Of a stretch of 64,000 nucleotides of DNA, positions 11,541 through 25,300 are shown piece by piece. The stretch spans positions 59,341,501 through 59,405,500 of the forward strand of contig NC_058341.1 in the NCBI RefSeq assembly GCF_905475395.1. The letters are read 5' to 3'. The stretch's first letter is position 1. Each line of letters starts with the position of its first letter. Origin of the DNA: Chrysoperla carnea (Eukaryota > Arthropoda > Insecta > Neuroptera > Chrysopidae). The notes under the pieces were generated by a model. The model was not told the origin of the DNA, did not search any database, and was given only the letters and a program-made list of their open reading frames with translations. The position numbers and the translations under genes were made by a program.

Positions 11541-14500
11541 TTTAAAATACCGTATTTCTGACAAAATTTAATTCGTAGGCTTAAAAAAATATGAACTGCG
11601 ACTAAAGATAGTGCGAAGCACCTGTTTTATAAATCTTGTCTCTGGAAAGTGCGCCGTTTTTTTTTTTCGCGGAGTTCGAGCATTTATAATGACGTCACTA
11701 TCTTAAAATTTTGGTACTCGTATGCAGCTAAAAAACGCTTGGTTTTTTTCACGCAGCGTTTTTCTTCACCTACTGGATACTGTCTGTTTGGTAGACTAGT
11801 GACTAGTTGAATAATATTAAATAAAGGATTTATCGCCTCCTACAAAATCTCGATTTGTTACCTCTCTTACCGCTCCTTTCAAAGTCTTCTGCTTTGTTCA
11901 ACTACATCTAATGACGTCGATTTTTACTTTCAGTTTTTTATATGTTAAGTTTTATTATTTGAATAAAAAATTTTTTTTCGAATAAAATTAATTATTATGC
12001 AATTGTTTTCGTAAGTTATTATAACTGGTGTAAAAAATTTATCGTGTAATTATTCATTATAAATTTTTAAAAAGTGCAAAGTGTAAATTTAATTACATCA
12101 TTATTTTCATCTTGTTTTAATTAATTCTATGATCCTAAAAAATGGCATTTATTATTTTTTTAAATTTCAATTTTTGTACTTGGGTTGTGTGAAAAAGGAA
12201 TTTAAATTTTCTTAGCGTTGACATCCTTAAAATACGTATTAAAATGGCATTCGCGTCGTGTTTAATATTTTTCAAATTTTAACATGAACGAACTACGTGA
12301 TGACGTCAGAACATCGAAATGTCAACAATATACATACAACTTATACTAAATACATTTTTTAAAATATTGTTTGAGCTGACAGATAATAAATACTTCTTAG
12401 AGGTTGTTTACACGGTTGAAGCGACTACAGTGAAACAATCCTGATTGATGAAAATCGTCAAATATTTTTCGATAAGTCTATATTCAAAATTTTACTTGAT
12501 CAGTGTGTGTTTAGGCAACTAGTTTCAATTGGGAGAAACAACCTCGGGAAAATTTTAATTTTAATATTGATCTGTCATAATTTTGAAGTTAAAACAACTG
12601 AGCAATCAATCTATTGAGCACTTTTCTATTAGGTAAACGGAAGACCAAAATTGGAAGGCTTTATATATATATCGCAGCCAACTAGCTTAATATTAGCCGT
12701 TCAATTAATAACCTAGCTTTTCACTAAACGGCAGCGTTAAACTAGTGTCCTGGAAGAAATTCAGTCATTCAATCAAACAGCTAGGCAAATGAATTGAATC
12801 GATAACGTTTGACTACTGGCCTAGTCTACTCATTTAAATTTAAAGAATCAATATTGTTGGTGTTTCTTACAGTTTGATTGCGTTTACGCAAAAAAAAAAA
12901 GTACTATAGAAGAAAGTGGTGACAAAAAGTTGGTTTTCACGACAAGAGTTTCTAGTATTCAGGTATAAACTATGGCGACGAAATTTCAGAAAGTCTTAAT
13001 TTCTTTGAGAAAGGCTGTGGAATGTCAGTCATCATTTGCAGGCCAGTGATTCCAAAAATGTAGTTGTAAGTCTACTGTGAATCAGTGTTGCAATAATATC
13101 TGCGCATGTTTTAAAACCAAATTTCTTTGCGAATTCAAATACCATGGAAGTGTAACTGTTAACAAATAATATTTTAATTGTTTACATGTGTACTTGGTTA
13201 TTGAGTTAATAAACAATAAACAATGAGCCAGCCAGTTCATGAAATGATGTATTTGACGCTAATTAACTTAGTTGACTGCGACAAATATATAACATAGAGT
13301 GTAGTAAAATTTGCTCAATTGGCATTTACAAAAATTTTGAAAACAATATACATTTGATTAACTACTAAAAATAGAAGGTCTTTTGGTCATAATAATTTAA
13401 AATTTTGTATTTAATGAATCATTTAAGATACAAACTATTTTGTTTTTAGGTTTTCATTTCATTAAAAACAAAATTTTTGTGAATAAAAAATAAAAAAAGG
13501 TATGAATACTTAAAACGAAAAACTATTTATAATATATATATATATAAAGCAATAAATATTAAATTCTATACTCCAACAAAAATTTACGGAGTAAAAAATA
13601 ATAGTTTGGATCATATATCGAATGTTTCTAAACATAGGAGAAAAATTTTAAGGAACGATTTCTCAAGTATTTTCTTGACATTGTAAAAATGTTCAAAAAT
13701 ATAAGTTGACATAAAAAAAATGCAAGTTATTAATGATCCGGCTTTTTTATTGGGACGCTTTTGTTGATAGCTGCCTTAGTACTCCCTTTCTCTTCACCAT
13801 TTACCGTGCGATAAATAGCTAAATACCCATTGGGTGTCTCAAACTTATTGGTTACATGAAAACGAAAAATTCACTGCGGTAATTAAATTTAGCGCACTCA
13901 ATGAATAATTAGTTATTTGTTAACATATTATCCACTCGTGCGTTTAAAGTACTCACTTCGTTCGTGAAAAACCGTGTAAAACTCGGCCAAATTCGTCGAA
14001 AAAAGAGTATAATTTTTGAAACCTGGAGATTCAGGAGAAAACTTCTGTTTATCGGAAATAGCGACTTGGCTAGCGCCATCTCATAAATACCTTTTTTTTC
14101 TTTTAAATATAAAATTAAGGATCGTTGATTAGTGAAATATTAAAAAGAAAATTAAAAAAATTCCATCTTGATAACTTTAGCCGTTTTCTATTTGATGAAC
14201 GTAAATAACAAAAATATTCTACTGGTTTACAATATCTTAGTTTTTGAACATCATTAACGAAGTAGTTTTCGAATTAAAGTGCAAATCATGAAAACATGAA
14301 AGGAAATCAAACATCATGATACCCGTGAAATAATTCCTTGGAATTTTTTACATACGTTTTAATACATCCTGTATTGTAAAACTAAAAATAAAAAAACATA
14401 ATAGGAAGAGATAATTTTAATAAACATTAATAATAAATTAACTTCCTAGGCCAAAAACATAATTATCAATTCATATTCCTAATTATTACATTGTTTTAAT

Positions 14501-16168
14501 TAATTTACATAATTTAGAATTTTTCAAAGGCCATTTACATATAAATACCTATATGTTGTTATATTTTATTTAAAAAGGCACTAATCAAGGATATGTTTTA
14601 AAACAGAAAAAACATATATATGGAATGACTTTCCGTTTATTTTTTTCGTCGTATTCGTAAAATTCGTCCAAAAATTGCAAGTGTATAGTGTGTGGAATTA
14701 GACCGTTGTGTGGTTCTAAATGCTTATTCGGAATGTCTGATTAATTATTTTCTATTAATTAGATATATAAATATTAGGAAGACGTTAAAAAACACCTGTT
14801 TAAGAAAATTCGTTCATTATTTGATTATAATTTTAGTAAATTCTTTTGTTTTTTTTGTTTCAGACTAAAGTGGTACGTCATTAAAGTATATTATTTGTCA
14901 CCATTGTTAATCAGTGCTTTAGTGTAACACCTCTATTGGAAACCATGAATTTTATCATTTAAGGCGTAAGTTTTTTTTAAATTACGTTAAAACGGGGTGA
15001 ATTGAAACAGTAGAATTAATAGAAATAGTTAAATAATAAATATTTCCAGTTATGCTACTGTTTTTACTTCTATGCAGACAAACCCACATTAATTTTGTTT
15101 AACACCTTTTACTGCAACAAATAATGGCTAATAATAAATTTCAACTCTTTCTATGCCATACAGCGTACCGCTACCAAAGAATTCTTCCCCTCCTAGAGAT
15201 ATTATGAAACCCAAATTATTTTTTTTCATGGCAAATTTGACAAACATTAAAAGAAAATTCATTAAATGAGCAAGTTTCAACAACAAAAGATTTACTCATT
15301 TAATTTGATCGTTTGAATTTTTTTACAATTTTCCATTAATAAAAATTAATATTTCTAATAGTTTTACAGCCGAAATTTGTAAATTCAAGGTTCGTCTTTG
15401 ATCGAGTTAAATATTGAAACCTAAATCTCCTCCTAGCTCTACACTTTCTCTTTTTCGATTTTACATCTTGCGTCTTGCTATAATGATAATACATTTATAG
15501 CTGATGCTATAATGAATTTATTTTGAAATATATTTTACTTAATTTATCAATAAACTGCTGGTAAATTACCGGACAATTAACCAAATAAGTTTTTAATGAC
15601 ATCTAGCATATCTACAACGTATTACCGGAGCTATTAAGCATAACGCGGGATATATAAATATTAAATGTAATTTTGTATTTCTTATTCTAGTTTTATTATT
15701 CAAAAGTGAATTGAATAAATATTTTCAATAATCACTTGTAAGTTATTTATTAAAAATGTTTGGTTAGTTATCATTCATAAATTTATTTTACTGGTTAATT
15801 AACAAAATAACTAACCGGTAAATAACCAGATAATTGTTCTCTCGAATCACTACTTCCCGTATTATGTATTTAGAAACATATATGAAAGCAGTGTCTTATT
15901 TCAAAATAAATTCACTGTAAATGATAATTTCATTGTCATCCGATAGAAGCGCTATTTACAAATAGACTATCACGTAAAAGTTTTAACACTAATTGCACAA
16001 TTAATAAAAAAACAAGAGAATCACTTCAAAATGATCAAATTGTATGCATAAAAATGATTAATTGATGGGGGTGTCATTAATATATATTTAATAGCTTTGA
16101 AAAAGGCATTTGATTAATCTCGATTAAAAAATTAATTTTTTTTTGTTAGTTTTTATGTATTTTTTTTT

Positions 16169-16348
16169 TTAAATAACAACACGTTCAACATAATTTGCTG
16201 GTAACATTCCCGTACGTCCTGTACGTTGTACAGTACCAGTCATCCAACCAGCATCAACACTAGCTGCTTGTACAATTAAATCACCATCTAAAAATGACAC
16301 TTCATCAGCATCTTGTGCTTCATAATCGTATAAAGCTCGATACACACG
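16169..16348 (-). CDS. Lasp: Lasp last coding exon: SH3 domain and stop
   Basis: On the - strand, acceptor TTTTATAG then CGTGTGTATCGAGC. Encodes [20 protein letters not shown], the ALYDY motif of SH3 domains, then [20 protein letters not shown], containing the GWM and LPANYV binding-surface motifs characteristic of Lasp, and ends VERVVI-stop. The 59 residues are a complete SH3 fold for proline-rich partners (zyxin, palladin or VASP-type ligands in other animals). The protein ends right after the domain, as in other Lasp proteins. Confidence 0.95.
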   Translation of the reverse strand, partial: RVYRALYDYEAQDADEVSFLDGDLIVQAASVDAGWMTGTVQRTGRTGMLPANYVERVVI

Positions 16349-19300
16349 CTATAAAATATAAAATAAGTGTTAACATGTATTATTTATAAATTATAAAATT
16401 AATAGGATATTTAGCACTTTTAATTTTTCACAATTATGTTTATTTCAATAAAATAAAAATGAGTCTATTGATTTTGATTACGTTTTGTGAAATAACTCAG
16501 CGATTGATTAAGAAATTTACAAAAGTTGGAAAATAAGTAATTAAATGCAATACGCACTAAACTTGAAGGCGATCACACAGTTTATGAGATAACTAGCTTG
16601 ATATTCACCCGATTCGCTGGGCTTAAAAGCAAAGATCACCGCGTTATAGTCTTCACCTCCCTTGCTCTTAATTTGCTCACGTTTTTCAATCACTTAGGAG
16701 TAGAATTTCGGAAATCCTTGCTTATCGGGCGTCATACAAACAACACACCCTCCAAGTTTTATAGATTACGATTAAAATTGATATATTTTAATTTCCGTGA
16801 CCCGGGTACCCGTCAACAATAAAATGTATTGTTTTATACAGAGTGTCTTTCTCTTTTTTTAAGTTAACATATGCTTGAAACTCGAAAAATAAGTTTTATT
16901 GATCAAAATGCAAACAAAAAATGTTGGGATTATAGACGCACATCTTACGCATACACTAAACTTGATCCAGGTTTTCAAGCTCAATGAAAAGCTCACTTTA
17001 TTACATACCTGGTAACAGATAGATGAACATTTTAAATTAGAAAAATGTTATCGATTAAAAAAGGTAGCTTTTTGTTTTTTTGTTCGGAACTTTTTTTCGC
17101 AAACCGTACAGTTTAGGCAAAAACGGATTGAAAAGTTTTACCCAAAATTGTTTTTTCCCATGTCTTCTCTGGTATGGCGGAATGTTTTTCACATTCTCTT
17201 TTCCATTTGGCCATTCAGAGTCGGTATTCATTTATAACATTTGGAACACTTTTTTCACTATCTCGATATTGATATCCAAGTTCCTGACACTAACATTAGG
17301 TTAAGGTAGAAAAACCCCCAACTGAAATACTGGTGAATAAAATTCAGACGACAATCACATACTTTTAAAATTAACAAGTGAAAACAAACAATTGACTGAG
17401 TTAATTGTTGAAATACCATGTATAGTCAGTATTGATTTCTTTATCACATTACATATACCAACATGTGACACATACATAACTGATAATCAAGTATAGTACA
17501 TATTATAAAATTTCCGCCCTAATTGTCGCCCTCACGGGTAAACAGTGATGTTTACGAAAAAATGTTTCAAACTAAAGTTGTTTAATTTTTGATAAGGAAC
17601 ATTTTTTACATTTAAACTTTTATTCTATTTCTAACGGTTTACAAGATGGGTACTACGGACCCATGAACCAATTGACCCATGTTGCTCATTTACGAACTTG
17701 ACCTCACTTTTTACGTCCTAAGCACGCTGTAAAAATTTCAGCTTGATATCTCTTTTCGTTTTTGAGTAATCGTGACCACAGACGGACGGACGGACAACCG
17801 GAAATGGATTAATTAGGTGATTTTATGAACACCTATACCAATTTTTTTTTTGTAGCATCAATATTTTTAGGCGTTACAAACTTGGGACTAAACTTATAAT
17901 ACTATGTATATTTCATATATACATGGTATAAAAAGCATTTAGTGGCAAATATCCTATTTAGACCGTGAGACAGAAAGGGTACTTTGTTAAATGATGAAAT
18001 ACATACTTGAAACTTCGTGAGTGGCTTCCTTTTGGCGAATCTATCAAACTTCTCTCTGCGAACTTTTTTGAAAGTGTTACGTGTTCAAACGAGCATGTCG
18101 GACACTATGACCACTTGATAAAATTAGTAATTACTATACAATAAAATAGTCAGGCAAAAAACTGCACTAATGAGTTTGTCTACCACCTCGAACATGCTGT
18201 ACTTAAGTATTTTTGTTTCTGAATAAATACAAAGTTCACTTTTGCTAAATTTTTAAATAATTATTAGTGTTCGTAATGTCCGACAAATACCATGCCGCGT
18301 TTTTTCAGACCGATAGCTTTAATATGACGTTATCATGCTAATTTGAAAACGCAGCACTTTCAAAAAAGTCGTAGACAGGAATTTGGTAGACTCACCAAAA
18401 GAAAGCCACTCACGAAGTTTAAAGTATGTATTAATCATTTAACAAAACACCCTTTCTGTCCCACTTTATTATCCTGATAATACTTTTATAAATAAGTCGG
18501 TACTTACCCCAGTTAAATTGTTTGCATTTTGTGTAGATGGTGGCGGAGGTTGTTGTGTATTTTGTTGTACCACGTTACTATGATGATTGTTTGTATATTG
18601 TTGTTGATGATGATTCGCATTCCCACCTCGATAATCGTTGCTTAAAGAACCGTACACATCATTTACAGGATCTAAATCTGAGACAGAACCAATTCTTCTT
18701 TGTGGTGGATTCGTTACTGTAAAAATTATAATTTATATAATCAGTTATGAGACATGATTTATCAGACGTATAAAACTGCGGTTAATCTGTGTGCCTGTTC
18801 GAAAATTCTTCGTTTGTAAAAAAATAAATTATCAGAGGAAATGTATTTGACTTACAACTTCGTGGACCTTTTAAGAAGATTGTTGTTTTTTTTTTATAAT
18901 CAATTTTCAAGTTGTGAGATTATAAATACAGTAAAAATTTATAAATATAATAAAAATTACAAATTAGCTAATTAAAAGCTCATAAATTACACAAAATCGC
19001 AGATACAAAAAGCAATGGTATATTTATGACACAACAGTTTTATTTACAAAGTCGTGCTTTTCTACAAAAATTATTCACTTCAAGAAATTCTTATGTTCAT
19101 TTCACAAAATCCAATCAATAGCTAAAATCTCGACTACCTAAGATTTTTGTAGTTTAGTAAAAATTTTGTAATGGTATACGACATCGAATAATCATTTTCC
19201 ATAGTCTTCTGCCTGGATTTAATTGGGTGAATCAAAAACCGATTAGAATAAATTGCATAATAGGGAATATCGATGTAAAAAATATTTTACCGGAACCACA

Positions 19301-22300
19301 AAATAATCTTTAGTTTCGTCAATAACGAGCCGGAGAATTACCCTGAACAACTAACGCGATGTTACAGGTTCTAAGAAATAAATAACTTGAAACTTAAGAA
19401 AGTTTTTTATTGATAGATTTTTATTACGGGGGGCTCTAATTTTTTAAACTGTCTATGGGAGTAAAATTTCTTAATCAGTCTTTGCTTAGGCTTAAAAATT
19501 GGAAAATTTAATCTTTAGGACCTCCTACCGCATATAGCAACTATATATATTTTCATAAAATGAATAATTTTTGTAAAATATCACAACACATAGGTATGAA
19601 TGATAAAGACTACAAACTACACATACCTGCACCTTGATTCGACGTATAAATAACCGTTGAACTTTGTCTAGCTGAATACGGTGAATTTCTTGGCTGATCA
19701 GTTAACGGATCATAATCACTAATCTTACCAATACCACCATGACCAGCATGATGATGGCCACCATGTGTCGGTGTCTGTGCACCAGGTGGATAACCGTGAT
19801 GATAACTAGACGTAGGTACATTGCTAGCATAACCACCTTGTTGATTTGCAATTGTTGATTGTTCATGTTGTACAAAGACCGCTGAAGGATTATTCATATT
19901 GGTTGGTGTTTGATAATGACTTGTTTGATGGTGATTATTGACTTGTTGATGTTGATGCTGATGCTGATGTTGCTGATGATGTTGATTATTTGTTATGGGT
20001 GTTTGAGATGTGGCCACATGTGAGTTATGATGATGGGATTGAGATTGGGGTTGAGCATGATGTAATGAAGAGGGAGCATGTGAGGTTTGATGATGTTGAG
20101 GTTTGTTTATATGAGTATTTATTTCCTCGGGTACATCTAAAACAACACAAGAAACACTATCTAGCAACCAACGACAACACATACATAAATAATGGAGCGT
20201 TTGCATGCGATTACATAAATAAAGCACATTAAATAGTAAATTAGCTGATTAATTTTTTTACTTTTGGTTCAATAAACTACAATTTCCTATAGTACAAACT
20301 TCTTGGGGTTTTAGAATCTATATCATTAAATTTCAATGGCACATATTACTCCAATCTAATTATAGATAAATGGGAAAAAAATTGAGAACGAAAGATAATT
20401 TGAGATAAGGTCTTTGGCGAGCTTCAATTCAAAAAGTTGAGATGCCATTCTTACGGAAATGTGCCGCTATCTTGAATTTAAGAGTGCATCCAGTTTTCTG
20501 CTGTACTCCGTTCCCTAATAATGTCTATAGAAGAAAAATCTGCCCAATTGGTCACGAAATAATAGTTGGTCGGTAATTACGACCAATTACTCGTGACCAA
20601 TTGAATTGATTCTTCTTTTATAGCCAGCAATACTGACAAAGATAGAAAAATAAAAAGTTATTATTTATGTGGTTTAAATAGCACATTGACATAATATAGA
20701 CTGAGTGTCAAACGATTTTAAGCGTGCCAACATCTGATGTAATTGCTTAGGTCAAATCCATTGTATATTCGTAAGAAAAATTGTGAAATTCTATTGGCAG
20801 TTTACAATGCCAAGGTCAACTAAATTTTTTTAGCACCCCATGTTGCGATATTTGGAGGCTAAATAAATCAACTCAATTGGTCATAGTTGTTCAGTGATCT
20901 TTGATCAATTGGTCAGCAAAGCAGCCATTTCTATGGAAGTTTACAATGACAAGGTCAACTAAATTTTTTTAGCTTCTCAAGTTGCGACATTTGAGGCCTG
21001 AAAAAGTCATTCCAATTCTATCAAAAGCATACTCTATTAAAAATCAGATTGTTAAGACGTCATATTTGGACCAGTTACTAAAATTTATTGACCAATTGAA
21101 ATCACTTCGAACAAATTTTGTTCGAAGAATTTCATCCGCTAAAATATTCAAAAAAAACTTCTAACAGAAATGGCTGTATTGCTGACCAGTTTGGCTGACT
21201 TTTCAGACCGAATATCGCAAATTGAGGTAAAATCGAAAAGAAACAAAAATTTAAACCAATTTTGTGCTCATGAAAATTATAGAATATTTTCTAAAAGGAC
21301 ATTTTGATTAAACGGAGAAGTGATAATCTCCAAGAGAAGATTAACAATACAAATTATAATTTACGACCTTGCAGCATCATTGAATTTTTATCGAAAAATA
21401 ATCAATTGAAAATACAAAGATTATAAAATTGTTTCAAAAATACTAATTTTGAACTTCGATCATATGAATACAATTTTTAATCAATCCTAAATTCCTCATA
21501 ATTTAAAATATTGATTAAAATTTGTTGTGTATGTTTATATTGCATGATAGATACAACGACTCCGTGGCGCAACGGTAGCGCGTCTGACTCCAGATCAGAA
21601 GGTTGCGTGTTCAAATCACGTCGGGGTCAATAGAAATTTTATTTTAGAAAATTACCAATAAAAAATAGATATTTTGTTACTATATAGTACAGTCGTACGT
21701 AGGTATTTTTACATTAAAAACAATTTTATACATATTTTGGGGAACAAGTGTTTATTATTTTTTGTAAGAAATTCTCTTCTTTAAGGACAGAATTTTCGCA
21801 ATCAGTGTTTTAAATGTTGAATAATTAAAAATCTATAATTAACAAAAAAAAAAAGCCTGATTGTTCAAAGTAAAAAATGTCCATTTTCTAAAACAAGCAA
21901 CTCTAATTGGAAATGCCTCTTCATTCTTTTCTTTTTTAAATAGATGCACTGTCCTTTTAAAACCAAGTACCTCGCACGTTGCTTATGGGTTTTGGTTTCC
22001 TAATTACTCCAATCATGTTAGGGTTTCACCTGTGATTTTAACGGAATAAGCTGAATTTTTTTGCCAACCTTTATTTTGATGATACAAATGTTGTCTCAAG
22101 AGCCACATATGATCACGTGTGCGCGTCTTTGGATATTAAAAGTCAAAGGTCGCGAAAATCAGTTTTTTGAGAATATCTCGTTTTCTTTGTGTTCAATCGT
22201 ATTTACATTTATAATAAAAGTTGTAGAAGATAAACTTTTCTAAATTTTTTTTTTTTTTACGTCGAACCACTCTTGAAATGGAGGACGATCAAAATAAACG

Positions 22301-25300
22301 TTTACAAATATTCCGCTTATTCCGAGGTTGGCCACTTTTTTGACTAAGATGATCGGGTTAAATTAAATCTCAATAGAGCCAAATACCTATGAGGGCCCAT
22401 TGTCACATAATTTAAGTCAAAATTTTTATTGTTTATACGTATTTTTTATTTTATGCATAATAAGACTCATTGAGATTTTTGATCGTAGCGTTCGAGAGGT
22501 TTCCTTAAAGTTTCACAGAAATGCATTTGGAACCAAAATCCATAAACGAAGTGCAGGGCACTCATGACTTTTTATTGTGGGCTTCATTTATCGTTAAAAA
22601 GAGTTATTTCTGAATGGTTATATTATTATGCATGAATATGTTAATAATAAAATTTAATAGGTACCAAAAACCAATTGAGTATAATTTTAGCAAAAAAAAA
22701 ATTGTATTAACTTACCAACATAATCACCATTTTCATTAAGCGTTCTTTTTTGTTCCATAGCGGCTTTCTTTTCTAAATCACCATGATATGCAACATTGCT
22801 AATAATTTTACTATTCTGTTTTATTCTTAATGTTTCTGGATCATCAGCTACTTGTGTAAATTTGCCTTTACTTTTTTCGAAATCTGCATGATATTTAACG
22901 TTTGATTGAATTTTTGTATTTTCAGCGATTCGTTTTAATTCAGGTGTTTCAGCCATTGTCGTTGCTTTTACTTTTGGAATATGCCTAGAAAAAAAGAAAT
23001 CGTATATGAAATGATTATTATCCCACGTATATGTGAAATAAATCAAGGTATACTAAGTTTAGTCCCAAGTTTGTGTGATAAGATTCCGGTTGTTCGTCTG
23101 TTCGCCACGATAACTCAAAAACGAAAAGAGATATTAAGCTGAAATTTACCTGCATGCTTCGGTGGATGGTTTCGAAAATTACTGAATGGATTTAATTAAA
23201 ATTACTAGAACAGCTGAACGAATCTGGATGAAATTTGACACAGAGATATAGCCTGGAATAGGAGGGAGGGGTGCAAGTGGGGATGTTGCCCAGCAAAGCG
23301 GGTATATTTTACGCCACGCAAAGCGGGCGGGTAACAGCTAGTTAATAAATAAAATAATAACAATTAATAAATAATATTTTATACTAAAATAGGTAATCCA
23401 ATTTGACCTTGTTTACACACACACCAAACTAGTTCATAAAGTTATAAATTAACGACTTTCATCATAAAAATTTTTATATTTTACTTTCTTTATTTTTCCC
23501 TTTTAAAGACAAAAATCTATCAATTTTCTTTTTCAAAAAATGAGTCATTCTATGAAATAAAATGGGTGTCCAAAAATTGTGTTAAAAGTTGGGTACTATC
23601 AAAAAAATTTCCAAAAACTTTACCACGCATAACAATAAAGCTGTGAAGTCATAATTTCCTAGATCAAAATAAAATTTTATCAGGCAGTATTTTAAGTTTA
23701 AAAATTTTTTGTATACAAGGTGTCCCATTTTAATTACTCGAGTAATTAAATATTTTCAACGAAATGTTTGTGAAAAAAATGAAAAACTCGACTAAAAGTT
23801 GTTCTGTTTAAATAAGGATATATTTCGCCGATTTTCAAGGTCGTTTAAAAATTAATTAATGTTCATAATTTATAAGAGATAAAAGAAATTTTTTAATTAG
23901 AAGTTTTTATTCATAAAATTTTATGTTTTTTTTATATAAATAACAAGTAAAAACAAACAATTGACTGAGTTAATTGTTGAAATTTGCGCCCCCATGGGTG
24001 ATGCTTAAGAAAAAATGTTTCAAACAAAAGTTGTTTAATTTTTTATAAGGAAAATTTTTTACATTTAAACTTTTGTTCTCTCTCTAACGGCTTACAAGGA
24101 CCCAAACTCGGTCTCAATTGACCTTTGTTGCTCATTTACGAAATCAACCACACTTTTTACGTCCTGGGCACGCTATAAACGTCTTGGGACTAAACTTAGT
24201 ATACCTTGATATATTTCATATATACATTGTATGAAAATTCAATTTCCCATTTGTCCTGTTTGAGCCCATTGACACTTTTAATTAGATTAATTAAAATTTT
24301 ATTTTATTTGCTTAAAATCCACTTTATTAACGCTCTTCCACAAATTAACGCTCTCAAACTTAAATTACTTTTAATTAGCATGCTAAAAAGGACCGTTTAT
24401 ATGATTTTTAGGCATAGTTTGCAATAATGACATAATATTTAGGAATAAAACATAGTTTTGTTAGTATTAATTTTGAAACATTCTGTATTTGATACACTCG
24501 AATATAAAATATATAATCCAAGGTTATGATGTAATAAAGGTATAAGTATAAAAACAGTTATTGATCAAAATAAAAATAAAAAAACAGAAACAATCAATTA
24601 AATACAAATCTAATTTGTTTTTATTTTACCTATGAAAATAGTACAGTCAGCATTCATTTAATCGACCGTCAGCGTCAGAGACTATTTGTCTGTCTGCACT
24701 GTACTTCATACTCTGTGTACACTACATTGTATTTCATAATCAAATAAATATTGGGAGACTACTAAAGACTGAGTGCAATGGAACACTTAAAATACTGCAA
24801 AATGATTACACACTAATTTCATTCCCTATTTTGTTTGCACCTTCTCTTTCAAGGGAAAAATTTAAGACAAAACTTCAAAAATAATTTGAATCTCCCTTTT
24901 CACTGCTTTTAAATATCGGGTGGATACGATAAAAGGCTTAAATTTGGCAGGCATTGAACAAAAACCAGAGTAACTTGCAAAATAACTGTTTAAATGTGTG
25001 AATCATATATTTAATACTCTTATATTGCTAGTGCGTGTAAGTGGAATCATGGCCCGTGAAGTGAAAGAGGAAATGAATGTTTCTATCTCATTCTTTTATT
25101 TGAACCGTAGTGCACAAGGGTTACGACTATAGTGCGTCTCGCGGCAGGAAGAATTAGGCTGTCAACTACCGACCATGACATGCATTTTAGGATTACAGTA
25201 GAACTCCAATTATCCGAATTAATGGGGACCGGGACCCATTCGGATAATCAAATATTCGGATAATCGGAGTTTTTTTAAAAAAATTGCCTTTGGAGAGAAA

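Larger units (their letters stand above)
9387..16168. other. Intergenic region between the convergent genes
   Basis: About 6.8 kb of AT-rich DNA separates the CCDC13-like stop from the Lasp stop. It holds a foldback repeat, one half of a dispersed repeat and a hAT-like MITE, listed separately. Between about 12300 and 16100 I see only AT-rich sequence with short (AT)n tracts, for instance near 12665 and 13530, and no coding exon or RNA gene. The Lasp 3' untranslated region must run into the right end. Confidence 0.6.

Noticed and set aside
16598..17304. Two 74-codon open frames in the last Lasp intron
   Set aside because: No domain, no conserved motif, and the region borders an R1 element. 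They look like chance frames.
18537..18722. Val/Asp-rich open frame on the + strand
   Set aside because: It is the antisense shadow of the Lasp Gln/His-rich exon.
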